Origin: Anaerocolumna xylanovorans DSM 12503 | GTDB lineage: Bacteria > Bacillota > Clostridia > Lachnospirales > Lachnospiraceae | Length of the DNA: 59,427 nt | Direction of reading: 5' to 3' | Assembly: GCF_900143645.1 (NCBI RefSeq) | Contig: NZ_FRFD01000018.1 | Location: 1 to 59,427 of the forward strand | Shown: in pieces, positions 24,000 to 32,552 of the stretch | Position numbering within the stretch: position 1 is the first letter of the stretch | Layout of the letters: every line of letters starts with the position of its first letter | Program-made: the position numbers and the translations under genes | The notes under the pieces: generated by a model | Told to the model about the DNA's origin: nothing | Database searches by the model: none | The model's input: only the letters and a program-made list of their open reading frames with translations

Positions 24000-24689
24000 T
24001 CAAATGCCTTCAGGTCTGTATGTAGTTTCTATCAATGCCCCAGCAGCAAGCTCTCCGAGCCGCAACAGTACCTCCTTCCGATAGTATTGGCTGGCATAGC
24101 CTGCCAGTCTGAAATAATCCAGCTCATTTTGCCGTATATACTCCAAAAGAGTTTGCTCCGGTTCCAGAGCATCCACTGCTATCTTCTCCCTATTTTCAAT
24201 CACATCAAGGAACTGTAAATAGTGATAGTTTTCATTCGTAACCTCAGCCTGCGGCCTGCGCAGAATAACTCCCAGCTTTTCCTCCACACGGTTGCCCTTT
24301 TGCCTGAATGCATTGGTGGCATACGTTTTGTACTTCGGCAGCTGCGTGGTAAGTCCAATCCGATTAAAGAAAGAGTGACCCGTTTCATATCCAATCCTCT
24401 GTCCGTCTCTGACCAGATACATATCCCTCATAACCTGCGCGGTATTCAATTTTGTTTTCCCAAATGGTGTTTCCTGCGCTTTATAATAGATTCCTTTTTG
24501 ATAACGTTCCAGGCCATTATTATCCGCAATACGTTTCAGATTCACATTGACAAGTATTTTTGCCTGGTCAAGCTCTATTCGGAATTGTCCTGCCACATCG
24601 CGGGCAATTTCGTCTGTATAGATCGGAACGCCGAAAGGGAAGCTGCGGATATTATCCGCTATATATTGTCCATAGCCTGCCTGTTCCAT
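24000..24689 (-). CDS. AbiEi-like antitoxin (DUF6088 family)
   Basis: This 229-residue protein has an N-terminal winged-helix part (MEQAGYGQYIADNIRSFPFG, VPIYTDEIARDVA) and the DUF6088 core (GYETGHSFFNRIGLTTQLPK, RPQAEVTNENYHYLQFLDVI). DUF6088 proteins resemble AbiEi antitoxins, which repress their own operon and block an AbiEii toxin. ATG 24689 has AAAGGTGGTGAG. The toxin that should follow has been replaced by the DUF3990 cassette; only a C-terminal relic remains at 22372-22700. Confidence 0.8.
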   Translation of the reverse strand: MEQAGYGQYIADNIRSFPFGVPIYTDEIARDVAGQFRIELDQAKILVNVNLKRIADNNGLERYQKGIYYKAQETPFGKTKLNTAQVMRDMYLVRDGQRIGYETGHSFFNRIGLTTQLPKYKTYATNAFRQKGNRVEEKLGVILRRPQAEVTNENYHYLQFLDVIENREKIAVDALEPEQTLLEYIRQNELDYFRLAGYASQYYRKEVLLRLGELAAGALIETTYRPEGI

Positions 24690-24831
24690 TTTCTCACCAC
24701 CTTTGTAATTATTATATGACAAAATCTTAATTATTATACATTTATAATAACATACTTTCAAAGTAAAAGCAATGTATATTGTTGATCCTGCTTTGTCCTC
24801 TCACAATACCTTTCCTTCCTATTTCGCCAAT

Positions 24832-25212
24832 CTATATACTGGCTTGACTGGGGTAATGACTTAATTCCTTGAAGCGTTTTTTCAGTATCTGCTCCGCTTC
24901 TTCATAGGTCAAGGACTCTCCTTTTTTCCTGACAACACGCCGGATATATCTCAAATACTTTTTAATCCTGGGGCATTGGGCGTCATCCGTGCATTTTTTT
25001 ACGCGGTAGCCGACCGTATATAAAAAAGGAGCTTCATCGTCTTTTTCAATCGTCACTATAGAAGACAGTTCTTGACTGCCAATAAAACTGGCAATAGACA
25101 GCGGATTACCCTCCAAAAAAGAAGTGTATTCTGCATGAAAACCAAATACGGCCAAATAAGCCCTTCCAACCGTATCGCTTGTTTGAGTTATAACACAATT
25201 TTCACTATACAT
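24832..25212 (-). CDS. Hypothetical protein, 126 aa
   Basis: The predicted protein starts MYSENCVITQTSDTVGRAYL behind GTGAGGT and ends with a basic helix (KKYLRYIRRVVRKKGESLTY). No family is recognised. It stands alone between the RadC terminator and the AbiEi-like gene. Confidence 0.55.
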   Translation of the reverse strand: MYSENCVITQTSDTVGRAYLAVFGFHAEYTSFLEGNPLSIASFIGSQELSSIVTIEKDDEAPFLYTVGYRVKKCTDDAQCPRIKKYLRYIRRVVRKKGESLTYEEAEQILKKRFKELSHYPSQASI

Positions 25213-25262
25213 AATAAATACCTCACATTCTATATTTTTTATAGTTGCGGCATTACAAAAGA

Positions 25263-25294
25263 GAAGGAACGCAGCACTCGGCTCACGTTCCTTC
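25263..25294 (-). terminator. Intrinsic terminator after radC-like gene
   Basis: GAAGGAACG pairs with CGTTCCTTC over a 14-nt loop, followed by TCTTTT. Confidence 0.85.
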
Positions 25295-25357
25295 CAATCT
25301 TCTGTTACTCTTATCAGGTTATAGCCGTATCACTTCACGTTAATTTAACATAGCCTT

Positions 25358-25879
25358 TTATATTGCAATAGTAGCTCCGAAATCCAGCGTCTGGTAATCA
25401 TTGCTGCTTGCATAATTCGGGTTAAACAATATTTCGTTATCCCTAAAACTGAAATATCTGCTGTTACTTCCTCCCACAATGATATGATCCAGCAAAGGAA
25501 TTCCCATTAAACCACAGAGCTTAATCATTCTATCCGTTAATTTAAAATCCTCTGAAGATGGTTTTAAGGAACCGGAAGGGTGACAATGTAGAAGTATGAT
25601 ATTGGCAGCATTCGACAAAATGCTTGTTTTAAACATCTCTCTTGGCGATGCGATTGTCTCGTTTAATGTCCCTACGCTTACAATATGGCAGTTAATCGGT
25701 GTACCATCTGTTTTGAGATTAATAACACACAATACTTCCCGATCCATTTCACAAAGCCGACTGCCTATCACATCCACAGCATCCAACGGAGTTTTTATAG
25801 GGCGCTCTGAATAAATTGGGGCATCCTTTACAAGCCGGATGGAAACTACGTTAAGTTTAAATGGATTCTTTCTTGGCAT
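25358..25879 (-). CDS. RadC-like JAB/MPN-domain protein
   Basis: This 173-residue protein has the RadC JAMM motif HCHPSGSLKPSSEDFKLTD near residues 98-115, preceded by IVSVGTLNETIASPREMF and followed by LDHIIVGG. Those residues form a zinc-dependent hydrolase site; a DNA-repair role for RadC is doubtful, but the family is very common on mobile DNA. ATG 25879 has AAAGGAGG. It ends the gene set 26875-25358. Confidence 0.93.
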   Translation of the reverse strand: MPRKNPFKLNVVSIRLVKDAPIYSERPIKTPLDAVDVIGSRLCEMDREVLCVINLKTDGTPINCHIVSVGTLNETIASPREMFKTSILSNAANIILLHCHPSGSLKPSSEDFKLTDRMIKLCGLMGIPLLDHIIVGGSNSRYFSFRDNEILFNPNYASSNDYQTLDFGATIAI

Positions 25880-25906
25880 ACCTGTCCTCCTTTCTGTATT
25901 TACTTA

Positions 25907-26875
25907 CTACAAAAAGAATCTGTATGCAGTAGTTCCATCCAATCTTGTGTACGGGGTATCTGTAGCAAAGCTCAACTTTCTTAAATCCTTATCATAATGA
26001 TAAACCTGGTAGGAGAGCCTTTCATTAAGCGCCACCTGGCTTTGATTAACTTCGTATACCATACGGGCTAACTCATTTGGATCACACATATGAGCCGATA
26101 CTGCAATGAGCTCATGCACCGAAGACGGAAGAATATAAAAATCAGAGTGCATCTTTTCAGCCACCTGCTGCAATACCTCATCATACGCCATGAGTATAGC
26201 ACCATGAAGCCCTCTTTGATTGGTAATCACATACATGGCTTTATCCTGGTTGCTTTCAGTGGTTACCATGCCTATCATTTCCTCCTTTTCTTCATCGTTC
26301 CAAAACATATCCTCAACAATCTCATGCATGGAACGGATTACTGGTGGGAATAATCGCAAGGTATTTACCTTAGCCAAGGAAAATAGCTGTTTCTCGCTCA
26401 TATCAAGTCTTTTAAGCAGATTGTAACTTATCATGGCACTTGCAATACCTTCTCGATCCACATCCACCAGCCAACGGTAGATAATAGACAAATCCTTCAT
26501 CTTTCGATGGGGAAGATGCTCCAACAATTCTTTGTTTTGTTCTGTGTTTATTAGCTGCATTATGATATGATTCTTTACCCGATCAAGAATCGGATAGAAT
26601 GATATATCCGACATCTGCTCATATCCTTTTTTTATAATCTCTGCTGCCTTTCTCAGTACCACTTCCAGGCTATTGCACTTTTTGTAATATTCGTACAGAC
26701 CGTCCATACTGATAGTCGGTGGCAGCATGGTTGGTGGTACCAGATTTAATCCGTCGAAGGTGCAATTGACCTTGGTTACCGGTCTGATCTCCGCTTTATA
26801 ACTCCAACCTTCTGTTAATATATAGTCCAATATTCTCTCTGCCACTACCTTTTTAAATTCTTCATAATTCATCAT
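25907..26875 (-). CDS. DUF5688 family protein
   Basis: This 322-residue protein resembles DUF5688 proteins of Lachnospiraceae: MNYEEFKKVVAERILDYI at the start, TVPPTISMDGLYEYY-like central segment, then a MYVITNQRGLHGAILMAYDE region and FYILPSSVHELIAVSAHMCD near the end. The family has no known function, although the last region recalls release-factor-like or peptidase-like folds only weakly. The double ATG at 26875 lies behind AAAGGAGG. Confidence 0.82.
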   Translation of the reverse strand: MMNYEEFKKVVAERILDYILTEGWSYKAEIRPVTKVNCTFDGLNLVPPTMLPPTISMDGLYEYYKKCNSLEVVLRKAAEIIKKGYEQMSDISFYPILDRVKNHIIMQLINTEQNKELLEHLPHRKMKDLSIIYRWLVDVDREGIASAMISYNLLKRLDMSEKQLFSLAKVNTLRLFPPVIRSMHEIVEDMFWNDEEKEEMIGMVTTESNQDKAMYVITNQRGLHGAILMAYDEVLQQVAEKMHSDFYILPSSVHELIAVSAHMCDPNELARMVYEVNQSQVALNERLSYQVYHYDKDLRKLSFATDTPYTRLDGTTAYRFFL

Positions 26876-26897
26876 ATTCTTATCCCTCCTTTAACAA

Positions 26898-27305
26898 TCA
26901 TTCACTTTGCAGCGAACTTGATAGTCCAGCGATTACCATCTTCATAGCCGTTTGGAATCCAGACACAAAGCTCTCTTCTGCATCTAAGTAGTATAAATTG
27001 TCCAGCGCATGCCGATATTCTTCGATTTGCTCCCAGAGCTGCGGGGTTACCTGTTCTTTCAGACGCTTCTGGCATTCTATGATGTCATGGGTGTGTTCTT
27101 TGATTTTCCCCATATTTTTTTCTGCTTCCTGGTCGTATCTGCCATAATACAAGTCTTTAAGAAAATCTGGCGGCACTTCTACCGGAAGCTGTACCCCCAT
27201 TGGAGTTTTCTGCAGCGCTTTAGCAATATCCTGTAGCGATGTAATCAGCAACGGCAACTGATGCTCAAAAAACCGGTGTCCGGCATTTGTTTCATAAAAA
27301 TTCAT
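26898..27305 (-). CDS. DUF6809-like protein
   Basis: This 135-residue protein starts MNFYETNAGHRFFEHQLPLL (ATG 27305, GGAGGGAAGA) and continues LPVEVPPDFLKDLYYGRYD, a pattern I associate with DUF6809 of Clostridia. The second half is helical and ends near AMKMVIAGLSS. It lies between DUF5688 and a hypothetical gene; the function is unknown. Confidence 0.75.
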   Translation of the reverse strand: MNFYETNAGHRFFEHQLPLLITSLQDIAKALQKTPMGVQLPVEVPPDFLKDLYYGRYDQEAEKNMGKIKEHTHDIIECQKRLKEQVTPQLWEQIEEYRHALDNLYYLDAEESFVSGFQTAMKMVIAGLSSSLQSE

Positions 27306-27319
27306 TCTTCTTCCCTCCT

Positions 27320-27799
27320 TTAAAATTGGTAGCTGCAAATTCCGCCTATATAATAGGGATTATCCGTCTTCGCGGTTCTTAGGAATTCATCTATTGGCAT
27401 GAGTTCTGTCATTCCCCATAAAATGTAGGCGTCGTACTTGTCCGCAACCGTCTTTTCCAAATCAGCTATCCGGTCATGGAGCTCGTTGAAATCATCCGTA
27501 AATTGGAGCAATGTAAAATTACAAAGCGCCGAGACAGCCTTTTGAAAGGCCGGATAACGCTTTGAAAAATATTCGTTGCGGCCATGTTCGCAAAGTACAA
27601 AGGCTTCATTTGCTAAAGTTCCAAGTCCATGTTCTGTCAGCCACTTCTCAAAGCTTTGCAATACAGCACCCCGGTCTCTCACATCATCAATATGGTTGGC
27701 AACTGTGCCCCAGAGAGGAGAGTCTGACAAAAAGTCCGCATCCATCCAGTCTTCACAATCCAGGGGTTCTTCATAAATCTGATAAATATTACAATGCAT
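27320..27799 (-). CDS. Hypothetical protein, 159 aa
   Basis: The start is ATG 27799 (MHCNIYQIYEEPLDCEDWMD) with AGGAGG; upstream extensions run through the decayed YkgJ frame. The protein is acidic and helical with no recognised family. It ends 14 nt before the DUF6809 start, so they are cotranscribed. Confidence 0.65.
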   Translation of the reverse strand: MHCNIYQIYEEPLDCEDWMDADFLSDSPLWGTVANHIDDVRDRGAVLQSFEKWLTEHGLGTLANEAFVLCEHGRNEYFSKRYPAFQKAVSALCNFTLLQFTDDFNELHDRIADLEKTVADKYDAYILWGMTELMPIDEFLRTAKTDNPYYIGGICSYQF

Positions 27800-27930
27800 C
27801 TGATCCCTCCTGACTTCTTTCCAGCATAATGGCATTCTCCACATGACGACAGCAATCCCCGCAGCAGGTACATTGAAAACCAAGCCACTCGGAGGGTTTG
27901 ACGGAGCGTATGTCTATTTGATGACTCATT
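27789..27930 (-). pseudogene. Frameshifted YkgJ-family relic
   Basis: A good RBS and ATG (27930) open a short frame, MSHQIDIRSV. One base later in phase the strand encodes KPSEWLGFQCTCCGDCCRH and VENAIMLE, the start of a YkgJ Cys-cluster protein, before a stop at 27791-27789. The two frames do not join, so this is a truncated, frameshifted copy of the family that is intact at 3639-4373. Confidence 0.6.
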
Positions 27931-27952
27931 TTGTTTTCCTCCATTCAAAAGG

Positions 27953-27980
27953 CCACAGGTAGTTATCATTACCTGTGGCT
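27953..27980 (-). terminator. Intrinsic terminator
   Basis: GCCACAGGTA pairs with TACCTGTGGC over an 8-nt loop, then CTTTTG. It follows the 80-aa gene at 28002. Confidence 0.82.
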
Positions 27981-28001
27981 GGAATAAACCGTTTATGCGT
28001 A

Positions 28002-28244
28002 CTAAGCGCAAGCCATCTCAGCATAGGAAGGCTGGACTGCCATTTCGGAAGCGGGGACCGGTGCAACGCAGTAAATGGAATTCCGCGTCTCAAACAAAAT
28101 CCGGTTCCGAGTTACTTCCATTATTGACACAACCGAAGAGGTTCGTGTACATCTGTTTCTGTGATAAATCATTGCGCTTTGGTTAATAATTAGGGGAAGG
28201 GCTACTTCTCCACTAATAAATACATATTTCTTGCTTTCATTCAT
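28002..28244 (-). CDS. Hypothetical protein, 80 aa
   Basis: ATG 28244 (MNESKKYVFISGEVALPLII) follows GCGAGGG. The protein has beta-rich character and no recognised domain. It begins inside the gap after the sigma-like gene and ends at a terminator. Confidence 0.5.
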   Translation of the reverse strand: MNESKKYVFISGEVALPLIINQSAMIYHRNRCTRTSSVVSIMEVTRNRILFETRNSIYCVAPVPASEMAVQPSYAEMACA

Positions 28245-28305
28245 GCTCTTTACCCTCGCTTTCCGTAATTCAAAATCTCTTCCAACAAAGCACTCTGCTT
28301 TTAGC

Positions 28306-28845
28306 TTACCGGCAGCAAACCTCAAGAACTATTCCGTAAACGCTTTCCAAGAGCTCTCGGACATCCCTGATAGAGGTTTTCTGCTCTCTGGCAATTTCTT
28401 TCACACCATATCCATCTGCCTTCATACGGATTACATTCATCTGCCTTCTGGATACTCTGGATGCCAGCTCATGGAGCAACAATTCTGTTTCGAGCTGCAT
28501 CATCTGTGAATCAGGAACAGCTACGGTTTCTTCAACCGGAAGAAAATCTCCATTGCTCAGTATGGAATCCAAACTAAGGATATAGCAATGCCGTTTTTGG
28601 CGGTTCAAATTCTTATAATAATTAGCCAAGCTACTGTCCATGCTACGCCAAGCAATTGTAGAAAAACTATACTTGCGAAGTTCAGATTCTTCAAAATATC
28701 TCTTAACTGCATGTAAAAATCCAAATACTACAATGTCATAATAGTCATCTTCATGAAGCTTCTTTTTATTAAGAAAAGCATAAATCAGATTATGATACTC
28801 TGCTGCAAATTCCTGCTGTTCTGGTGTTAAAACTATTCCATTCAT
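28306..28845 (-). CDS. Sigma-70-like factor, phage/plasmid type
   Basis: This 179-residue protein has a region-2-like helix set (AEYHNLIYAFLNKKKLHEDD, YYDIVVFGFLHAVKRY, YSFSTIAWRSMDSSLANYYK) and a C-terminal HTH (RQMNVIRMKADGYGVKEIAR). These match short sigma factors found on Firmicutes mobile elements. GGGAGGTAATTAAGAATG gives a strong start. Target promoters are unknown; a second such factor lies at 34511. Confidence 0.82.
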   Translation of the reverse strand: MNGIVLTPEQQEFAAEYHNLIYAFLNKKKLHEDDYYDIVVFGFLHAVKRYFEESELRKYSFSTIAWRSMDSSLANYYKNLNRQKRHCYILSLDSILSNGDFLPVEETVAVPDSQMMQLETELLLHELASRVSRRQMNVIRMKADGYGVKEIAREQKTSIRDVRELLESVYGIVLEVCCR

Positions 28846-28863
28846 TCTTAATTACCTCCCAAA

Positions 28864-28908
28864 AAAAGGGATACCCCCAGTACTCTAAGTACCGGATGGT
28901 ATCCCTTT
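28864..28908 (-). terminator. Intrinsic terminator after the putative ssDNA-binding protein gene
   Basis: AAAGGGATACC pairs with GGTATCCCTTT around an inner stem (GGTACT/AGTACT-like), followed by a run of seven T. Confidence 0.88.
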
Positions 28909-28951
28909 GAATTGTGGATCACATAGCCTATTCTATGTGATGGTTTCATAA

Positions 28952-29782
28952 TCAGGCGGGCAGGACATCCCTGTCGCCATCAATTTCTGCACCAGGGCTG
29001 GATATGACAAAAGAACTGTCATCCCCTGACATCGTATACCCTTCGCATTCTTCAAAAACATCGTCAGGCCTGTTTGCAGCATCCTCAGCCCGCTGCTGGA
29101 GCATAATCTTAATCTGCTCCTTAAACACCTCTGCATAAGCCTTGACTTGAGCCAGCTCCTCGCCGGAAAAGTCATACAGCTTACGGAAGGTAGCAACACT
29201 GTAGGTATTGGTTCCATTTTCAACACGCTTCAGTCCTATCTGTACAATACTTCCACAAGTGCCGCGACGACGGGCCGCAAAAACTGCGCTGTAAAAATCA
29301 TTGAACGGTTTGATGCTGGTGGGAGGGAGCGTTATCTGTAAAGGCATATACTCGCCGTCACGCAGCAGATAAAGGATGCGCATATTCTTGCATGCTTTGC
29401 CTTTACCATTTTCGCCGCTGCCAAAGCGGTTCAGTGCGCAAACGGCACAGGTTCCACCAGGCTCGCCGATGCCAACTTTTCCATCGACTGAAGAACACAG
29501 CGGAGCCGTATTATCGTCCATTTCCCCGTCCAGCCAGTAGGCACAGGAGGCGTGATTAAACAGGATCACACCCTCCAGATATTTTTTATAATCCGGATTC
29601 TCAGGGTCATCGCCAGGTATCTCAAATTGAAGGGCACCACCTGCAGGGATTTTAACCCTTAAAAATTTAAGGTGCAGGCCATCCATATCATCGGCCAGTT
29701 CGTCAACGGTAAATGCTTCTCCTTCGACCATCGTAGGAAGGTTGAAATTACAGGTTTCCATTAAAGTTTCATTACTACTCAT
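28952..29782 (-). CDS. Putative ssDNA-binding or recombination accessory protein
   Basis: This 276-residue protein has an N-terminal beta-rich region and a Cys-rich stretch (GTCAVCALNRFGSGENGKGK then ACKNMR) that could bind zinc. A conserved LPPTSIKPFNDFYSAVFAAR segment follows near residue 165, and the tail is acidic (DVFEECEGYTMSGDDSS). An OB-like body with an acidic tail resembles phage ssDNA-binding proteins, and the neighbours (DUF932, SSB) agree. This is an inference from general features, not a firm family match. Confidence 0.6.
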   Translation of the reverse strand: MSSNETLMETCNFNLPTMVEGEAFTVDELADDMDGLHLKFLRVKIPAGGALQFEIPGDDPENPDYKKYLEGVILFNHASCAYWLDGEMDDNTAPLCSSVDGKVGIGEPGGTCAVCALNRFGSGENGKGKACKNMRILYLLRDGEYMPLQITLPPTSIKPFNDFYSAVFAARRRGTCGSIVQIGLKRVENGTNTYSVATFRKLYDFSGEELAQVKAYAEVFKEQIKIMLQQRAEDAANRPDDVFEECEGYTMSGDDSSFVISSPGAEIDGDRDVLPA

Positions 29783-29825
29783 AATAAAATTCCTCCTTAT
29801 TTTTTAAATGTTTATTGCCATACAA

Positions 29826-30905
29826 TCAGGCTGCTGTCTGTACCTGATTTAAACGATTCCATTGCTGCCGGTTTATGGTCAGCAGATTATAGCCGATAGC
29901 TTCCAGGTCGGTAGCACGGTCATAATCTTCAATGTCCTGACTATGTCTGGTAACCGCATTGGAAAGGCCGTAGAGGGTCAAATCATTGGATTCGATGAGC
30001 TTCTGCAGTACACCACCGCTTTCATTCTCAGTAATCCCAAATGCGCTGCTGGCAAGCTTCACAACACCGGGAATATCTTCCGTTGCCATCCTGGCACCTT
30101 TTGCATTCCGCATCAGTCCAACTACCTGATGAAATTTTGTTTCATCGACTGCCGCCCGCACCGTGTCCTGGATCTTAAGCATAAAAGCACGGTCATCGGC
30201 TGCCAGCGTTTTATCGCTGTAGAGCAGAAAATTTTCATCCGCAGCGTTGACCCGACCCACATGATTCCTACGGGTTTGGGCGTCATTGACAACCATTCCG
30301 TTCATGCAGACGAGGCGGAGAACAAGCGGCTGGATGCACACTGCTCCTTGCCCGGTTTCACTGTTAGAGATTACGATTCCAGCCTGTACGATATCGCCCG
30401 GAACAACCTCAGCTTCCAGCCGTGGATTTACCACTTTCAGATACATACGGCTATCTGTAATCTGGCAGCTTTCAAACCTTGCATCCGGCATTTCTCCGAT
30501 GATTGGTAAGACAGCCTCAGCAATTTGCAGATTGTCAATACGGCGGTACCGGTTGCTTAAAAAAGCACGGGCAACGCCGTCCAGTGTCCGCACCATCCGC
30601 TGGGAAGGTTCTCTGCGGAGCCATGCGTTCACATTGTGAGTCAGCAGATTCGGATAATCACTTTTCATACGATCATAATACTTTGCCGGAATATTCAGAT
30701 GGGCTCCGATTTGCCGGTGGGCAATGTTGTTGATGTCAAGAGGCTCCACCAGATCGACGCCTTCATCCCCAATCATCCGCAGTACCACACCCGAATCATA
30801 GGAGACCAACTCCAGGTTTGAGGTATTGACAATATAATCTTCCTTCGCCTTGCTCTGTCTCATGATCTCTGCCGCCATTTCTTCAATGGTCATTCCAGCT
30901 TTCAT
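29826..30905 (-). CDS. DUF932 domain protein
   Basis: This 359-residue protein has DUF932 features: LNIPAKYYDRMKSDYPNLL, VARAFLSNRYRRIDNLQIAE and GIVISNSETGQGAVCIQPLV. DUF932 proteins accompany replication and recombination genes on plasmids and phages; no enzymatic activity is known. ATG 30905 follows AAAGGAG at 8-10 nt. It stands 35 nt after a membrane-protein gene. Confidence 0.88.
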   Translation of the reverse strand: MKAGMTIEEMAAEIMRQSKAKEDYIVNTSNLELVSYDSGVVLRMIGDEGVDLVEPLDINNIAHRQIGAHLNIPAKYYDRMKSDYPNLLTHNVNAWLRREPSQRMVRTLDGVARAFLSNRYRRIDNLQIAEAVLPIIGEMPDARFESCQITDSRMYLKVVNPRLEAEVVPGDIVQAGIVISNSETGQGAVCIQPLVLRLVCMNGMVVNDAQTRRNHVGRVNAADENFLLYSDKTLAADDRAFMLKIQDTVRAAVDETKFHQVVGLMRNAKGARMATEDIPGVVKLASSAFGITENESGGVLQKLIESNDLTLYGLSNAVTRHSQDIEDYDRATDLEAIGYNLLTINRQQWNRLNQVQTAA

Positions 30906-30940
30906 TCGATGCACTCCTTTCTTTTCAATCACGCAGGCAT

Positions 30941-31768
30941 CTACCAGGATACGGCAATGCCGTTTTCCTCTACCGATGCTGCAAGCCCCGCATTTTCCAT
31001 AACCTTGGCGATGCCGGACCAGTGAGTCTTGGCAGGAAAGTTCTTAAACCTGTCCTGTTGCACATCAGTATCGTCCTGTCTGATGCAAATATCTCCGCTT
31101 TCACGTATAACCAGGCTGCTGTGTCCTCTTGAATTCAAATCGGCAACCAGATTCTCAAGTACCTGCCTGCCCTGAAGGTCATACCAGACCGCCGGGTCTA
31201 CCGGCTGCTGGGGCAGTGTCCTGGCTGGCTCGCTCTCACTCTCTGAGACATTTAGCTTGGCAAGAGGTACGATACGCAGCATATCGCAGTCGATATTCGC
31301 ATGTTGGTCAAACATAACCTCCGCAAAATTAAAATCAGGAACACCGAACAAACGGATTCTGGTTGTGCCCCCTTTTGTGATAATCTTTTCCGGATGCTTT
31401 TCCTGCCACTCCCAGGTAACATCCGGATAAGCGGATTTCAGATAGGCAGAAATACGGTAGCTCACATGCCTTAGCAGCACCAGACCTACAGAATCCGGTT
31501 TCTCTGTATTCTGTAGGTTCTGTGGTTGTATGAAGGCAGTCCTTTTGTTTTCTGCAATGCGACGCTTTTTCTGCCGATATGCACGGATTCTTGCCTGAAT
31601 GGCGGTCTTGTTTGAAAGCAATGCCGCCACAATCATCCATATACTCCAAACTGCAAAGGCTGCGGCCAGAAACCATATCTGGTGCGCGCCCCGGACAAAG
31701 GCCATGATTGCCAGCACTGCTACAAGCAGGAACGAAGTGGCTGTGCCAAAAGTGTTTTTGTGTTTCAT
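30941..31768 (-). CDS. Membrane protein with cytosolic domain, unknown
   Basis: This 275-residue protein has two N-terminal membrane segments (TATSFLLVAVLAIMAFVRG and WFLAAAFAVWSIWMIVAALL), a basic stretch, then a soluble domain of about 190 residues (VPDFNFAEVMFDQHANIDCD). No family is recognised. It is placed between ssb and DUF932. Confidence 0.7.
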   Translation of the reverse strand: MKHKNTFGTATSFLLVAVLAIMAFVRGAHQIWFLAAAFAVWSIWMIVAALLSNKTAIQARIRAYRQKKRRIAENKRTAFIQPQNLQNTEKPDSVGLVLLRHVSYRISAYLKSAYPDVTWEWQEKHPEKIITKGGTTRIRLFGVPDFNFAEVMFDQHANIDCDMLRIVPLAKLNVSESESEPARTLPQQPVDPAVWYDLQGRQVLENLVADLNSRGHSSLVIRESGDICIRQDDTDVQQDRFKNFPAKTHWSGIAKVMENAGLAASVEENGIAVSW

Positions 31769-31795
31769 TCGTTTACCATCCTCTCTTCAATGAAA

Positions 31796-31851
31796 TAAAA
31801 AAAGGACCTGAACAGCATTCTTCATCTCTGATAGAACGCTGAACAGGTCCT
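31796..31851 (-). terminator. Strong terminator after ssb
   Basis: AGGACCTGTTCAGC pairs with GCTGTTCAGGTCCT, followed by seven T. Confidence 0.9.
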
Positions 31852-31871
31852 CTGTTGCACCGGATTGTTCA

Positions 31872-32294
31872 TCAGTCCGGCATGTTTTCTTTGTCTCCGT
31901 TGATTTCCCCACCAGGAAGCATATGTTCCGTGGGCGGGGAGGTGGCTTCTTTGGGTTCCGTTTCCTTTCCGGTATTGTCTTTACCGGAGGCCACGTAATC
32001 CCAATTGTCCAGTTTCACTTTAAGCCGTTTGTCTTTGCTTTCACCATCCTGCCGAGTATACTCTTCCAGCTCAATTGAACCGGACACCCAGATCAGGCTG
32101 CCTTGCTTTACCTTACGTTTAACCAGATGCTTTGCGTCGGTTTCCCACGCCCACACCTGATAATACTGCGTTTTTGACGCTTCTCCATAACCGATGTTTT
32201 CTGCAAGGCCAAACCTGACATAGCTGTTTTTGTTTGAACTTATCTGCAGTTCAAAGTCGGCTGTCACTCGGCCAATAATGAATACTTGTGCCAT
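31872..32294 (-). CDS. ssb: Single-stranded DNA-binding protein
   Basis: This 140-residue SSB has an OB fold (MAQVFIIGRVTADFELQISS, YYQVWAWETDAKHLVKRKVK, SLIWVSGSIELEEY). The tail ends GEINGDKENMPD, an acidic end but not the usual DDIPF, so contacts with host proteins may differ. ATG 32294 has AAAGGAG. It is transcribed from 32522 through a structured leader that ends in a terminator only 38 nt before the ATG, so ssb expression depends on read-through. Confidence 0.93.
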   Translation of the reverse strand: MAQVFIIGRVTADFELQISSNKNSYVRFGLAENIGYGEASKTQYYQVWAWETDAKHLVKRKVKQGSLIWVSGSIELEEYTRQDGESKDKRLKVKLDNWDYVASGKDNTGKETEPKEATSPPTEHMLPGGEINGDKENMPD

Positions 32295-32331
32295 GATACT
32301 CCTTTCTGCCTGCTGGCTGAAATATCTATAT

Positions 32332-32488
32332 AAAAAAATGCCAGCAAACAACCCATCCATAAACGGACGCGGTTATACTGCTGACACTTATATACAAACC
32401 TTACAACGTGTGCAATGCGAGCTTCACTCGCCATACAAACCCAAAAGGTTTGCAAATCCCGGAGGATTACGCACAAAAATCAATTACA
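32332..32488 (-). ncRNA. Structured leader RNA, copy 2, ending in a terminator (ssb)
   Basis: It shares with 14126-14258 the order: AATCC/GGATT hairpin, GCAAACC/GGTTTGT hairpin, TGTGC...GCACA closing stem and terminator TGTCAGCAGTATAACC/GGTTGTTTGCTGGCA with seven T. It has an extra GCGAG/CTCGC hairpin. Stem differences between the copies keep base pairing, which suggests selection on structure. A shared attenuator or sRNA is likely; no known riboswitch class is recognised. Confidence 0.72.
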
Positions 32489-32493
32489 AGGAG

Positions 32494-32522
32494 AGTATAC
32501 CACTATATATTGTATGTGTCAA
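32494..32522 (-). promoter_or_regulatory. ssb promoter
   Basis: TTGACA (32522-32517), 17 nt, TATACT (32499-32494). Near twin of 14292-14264. Confidence 0.9.
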
Positions 32523-32552
32523 GTGCAATATACAGTATATATAGCATTTCAA

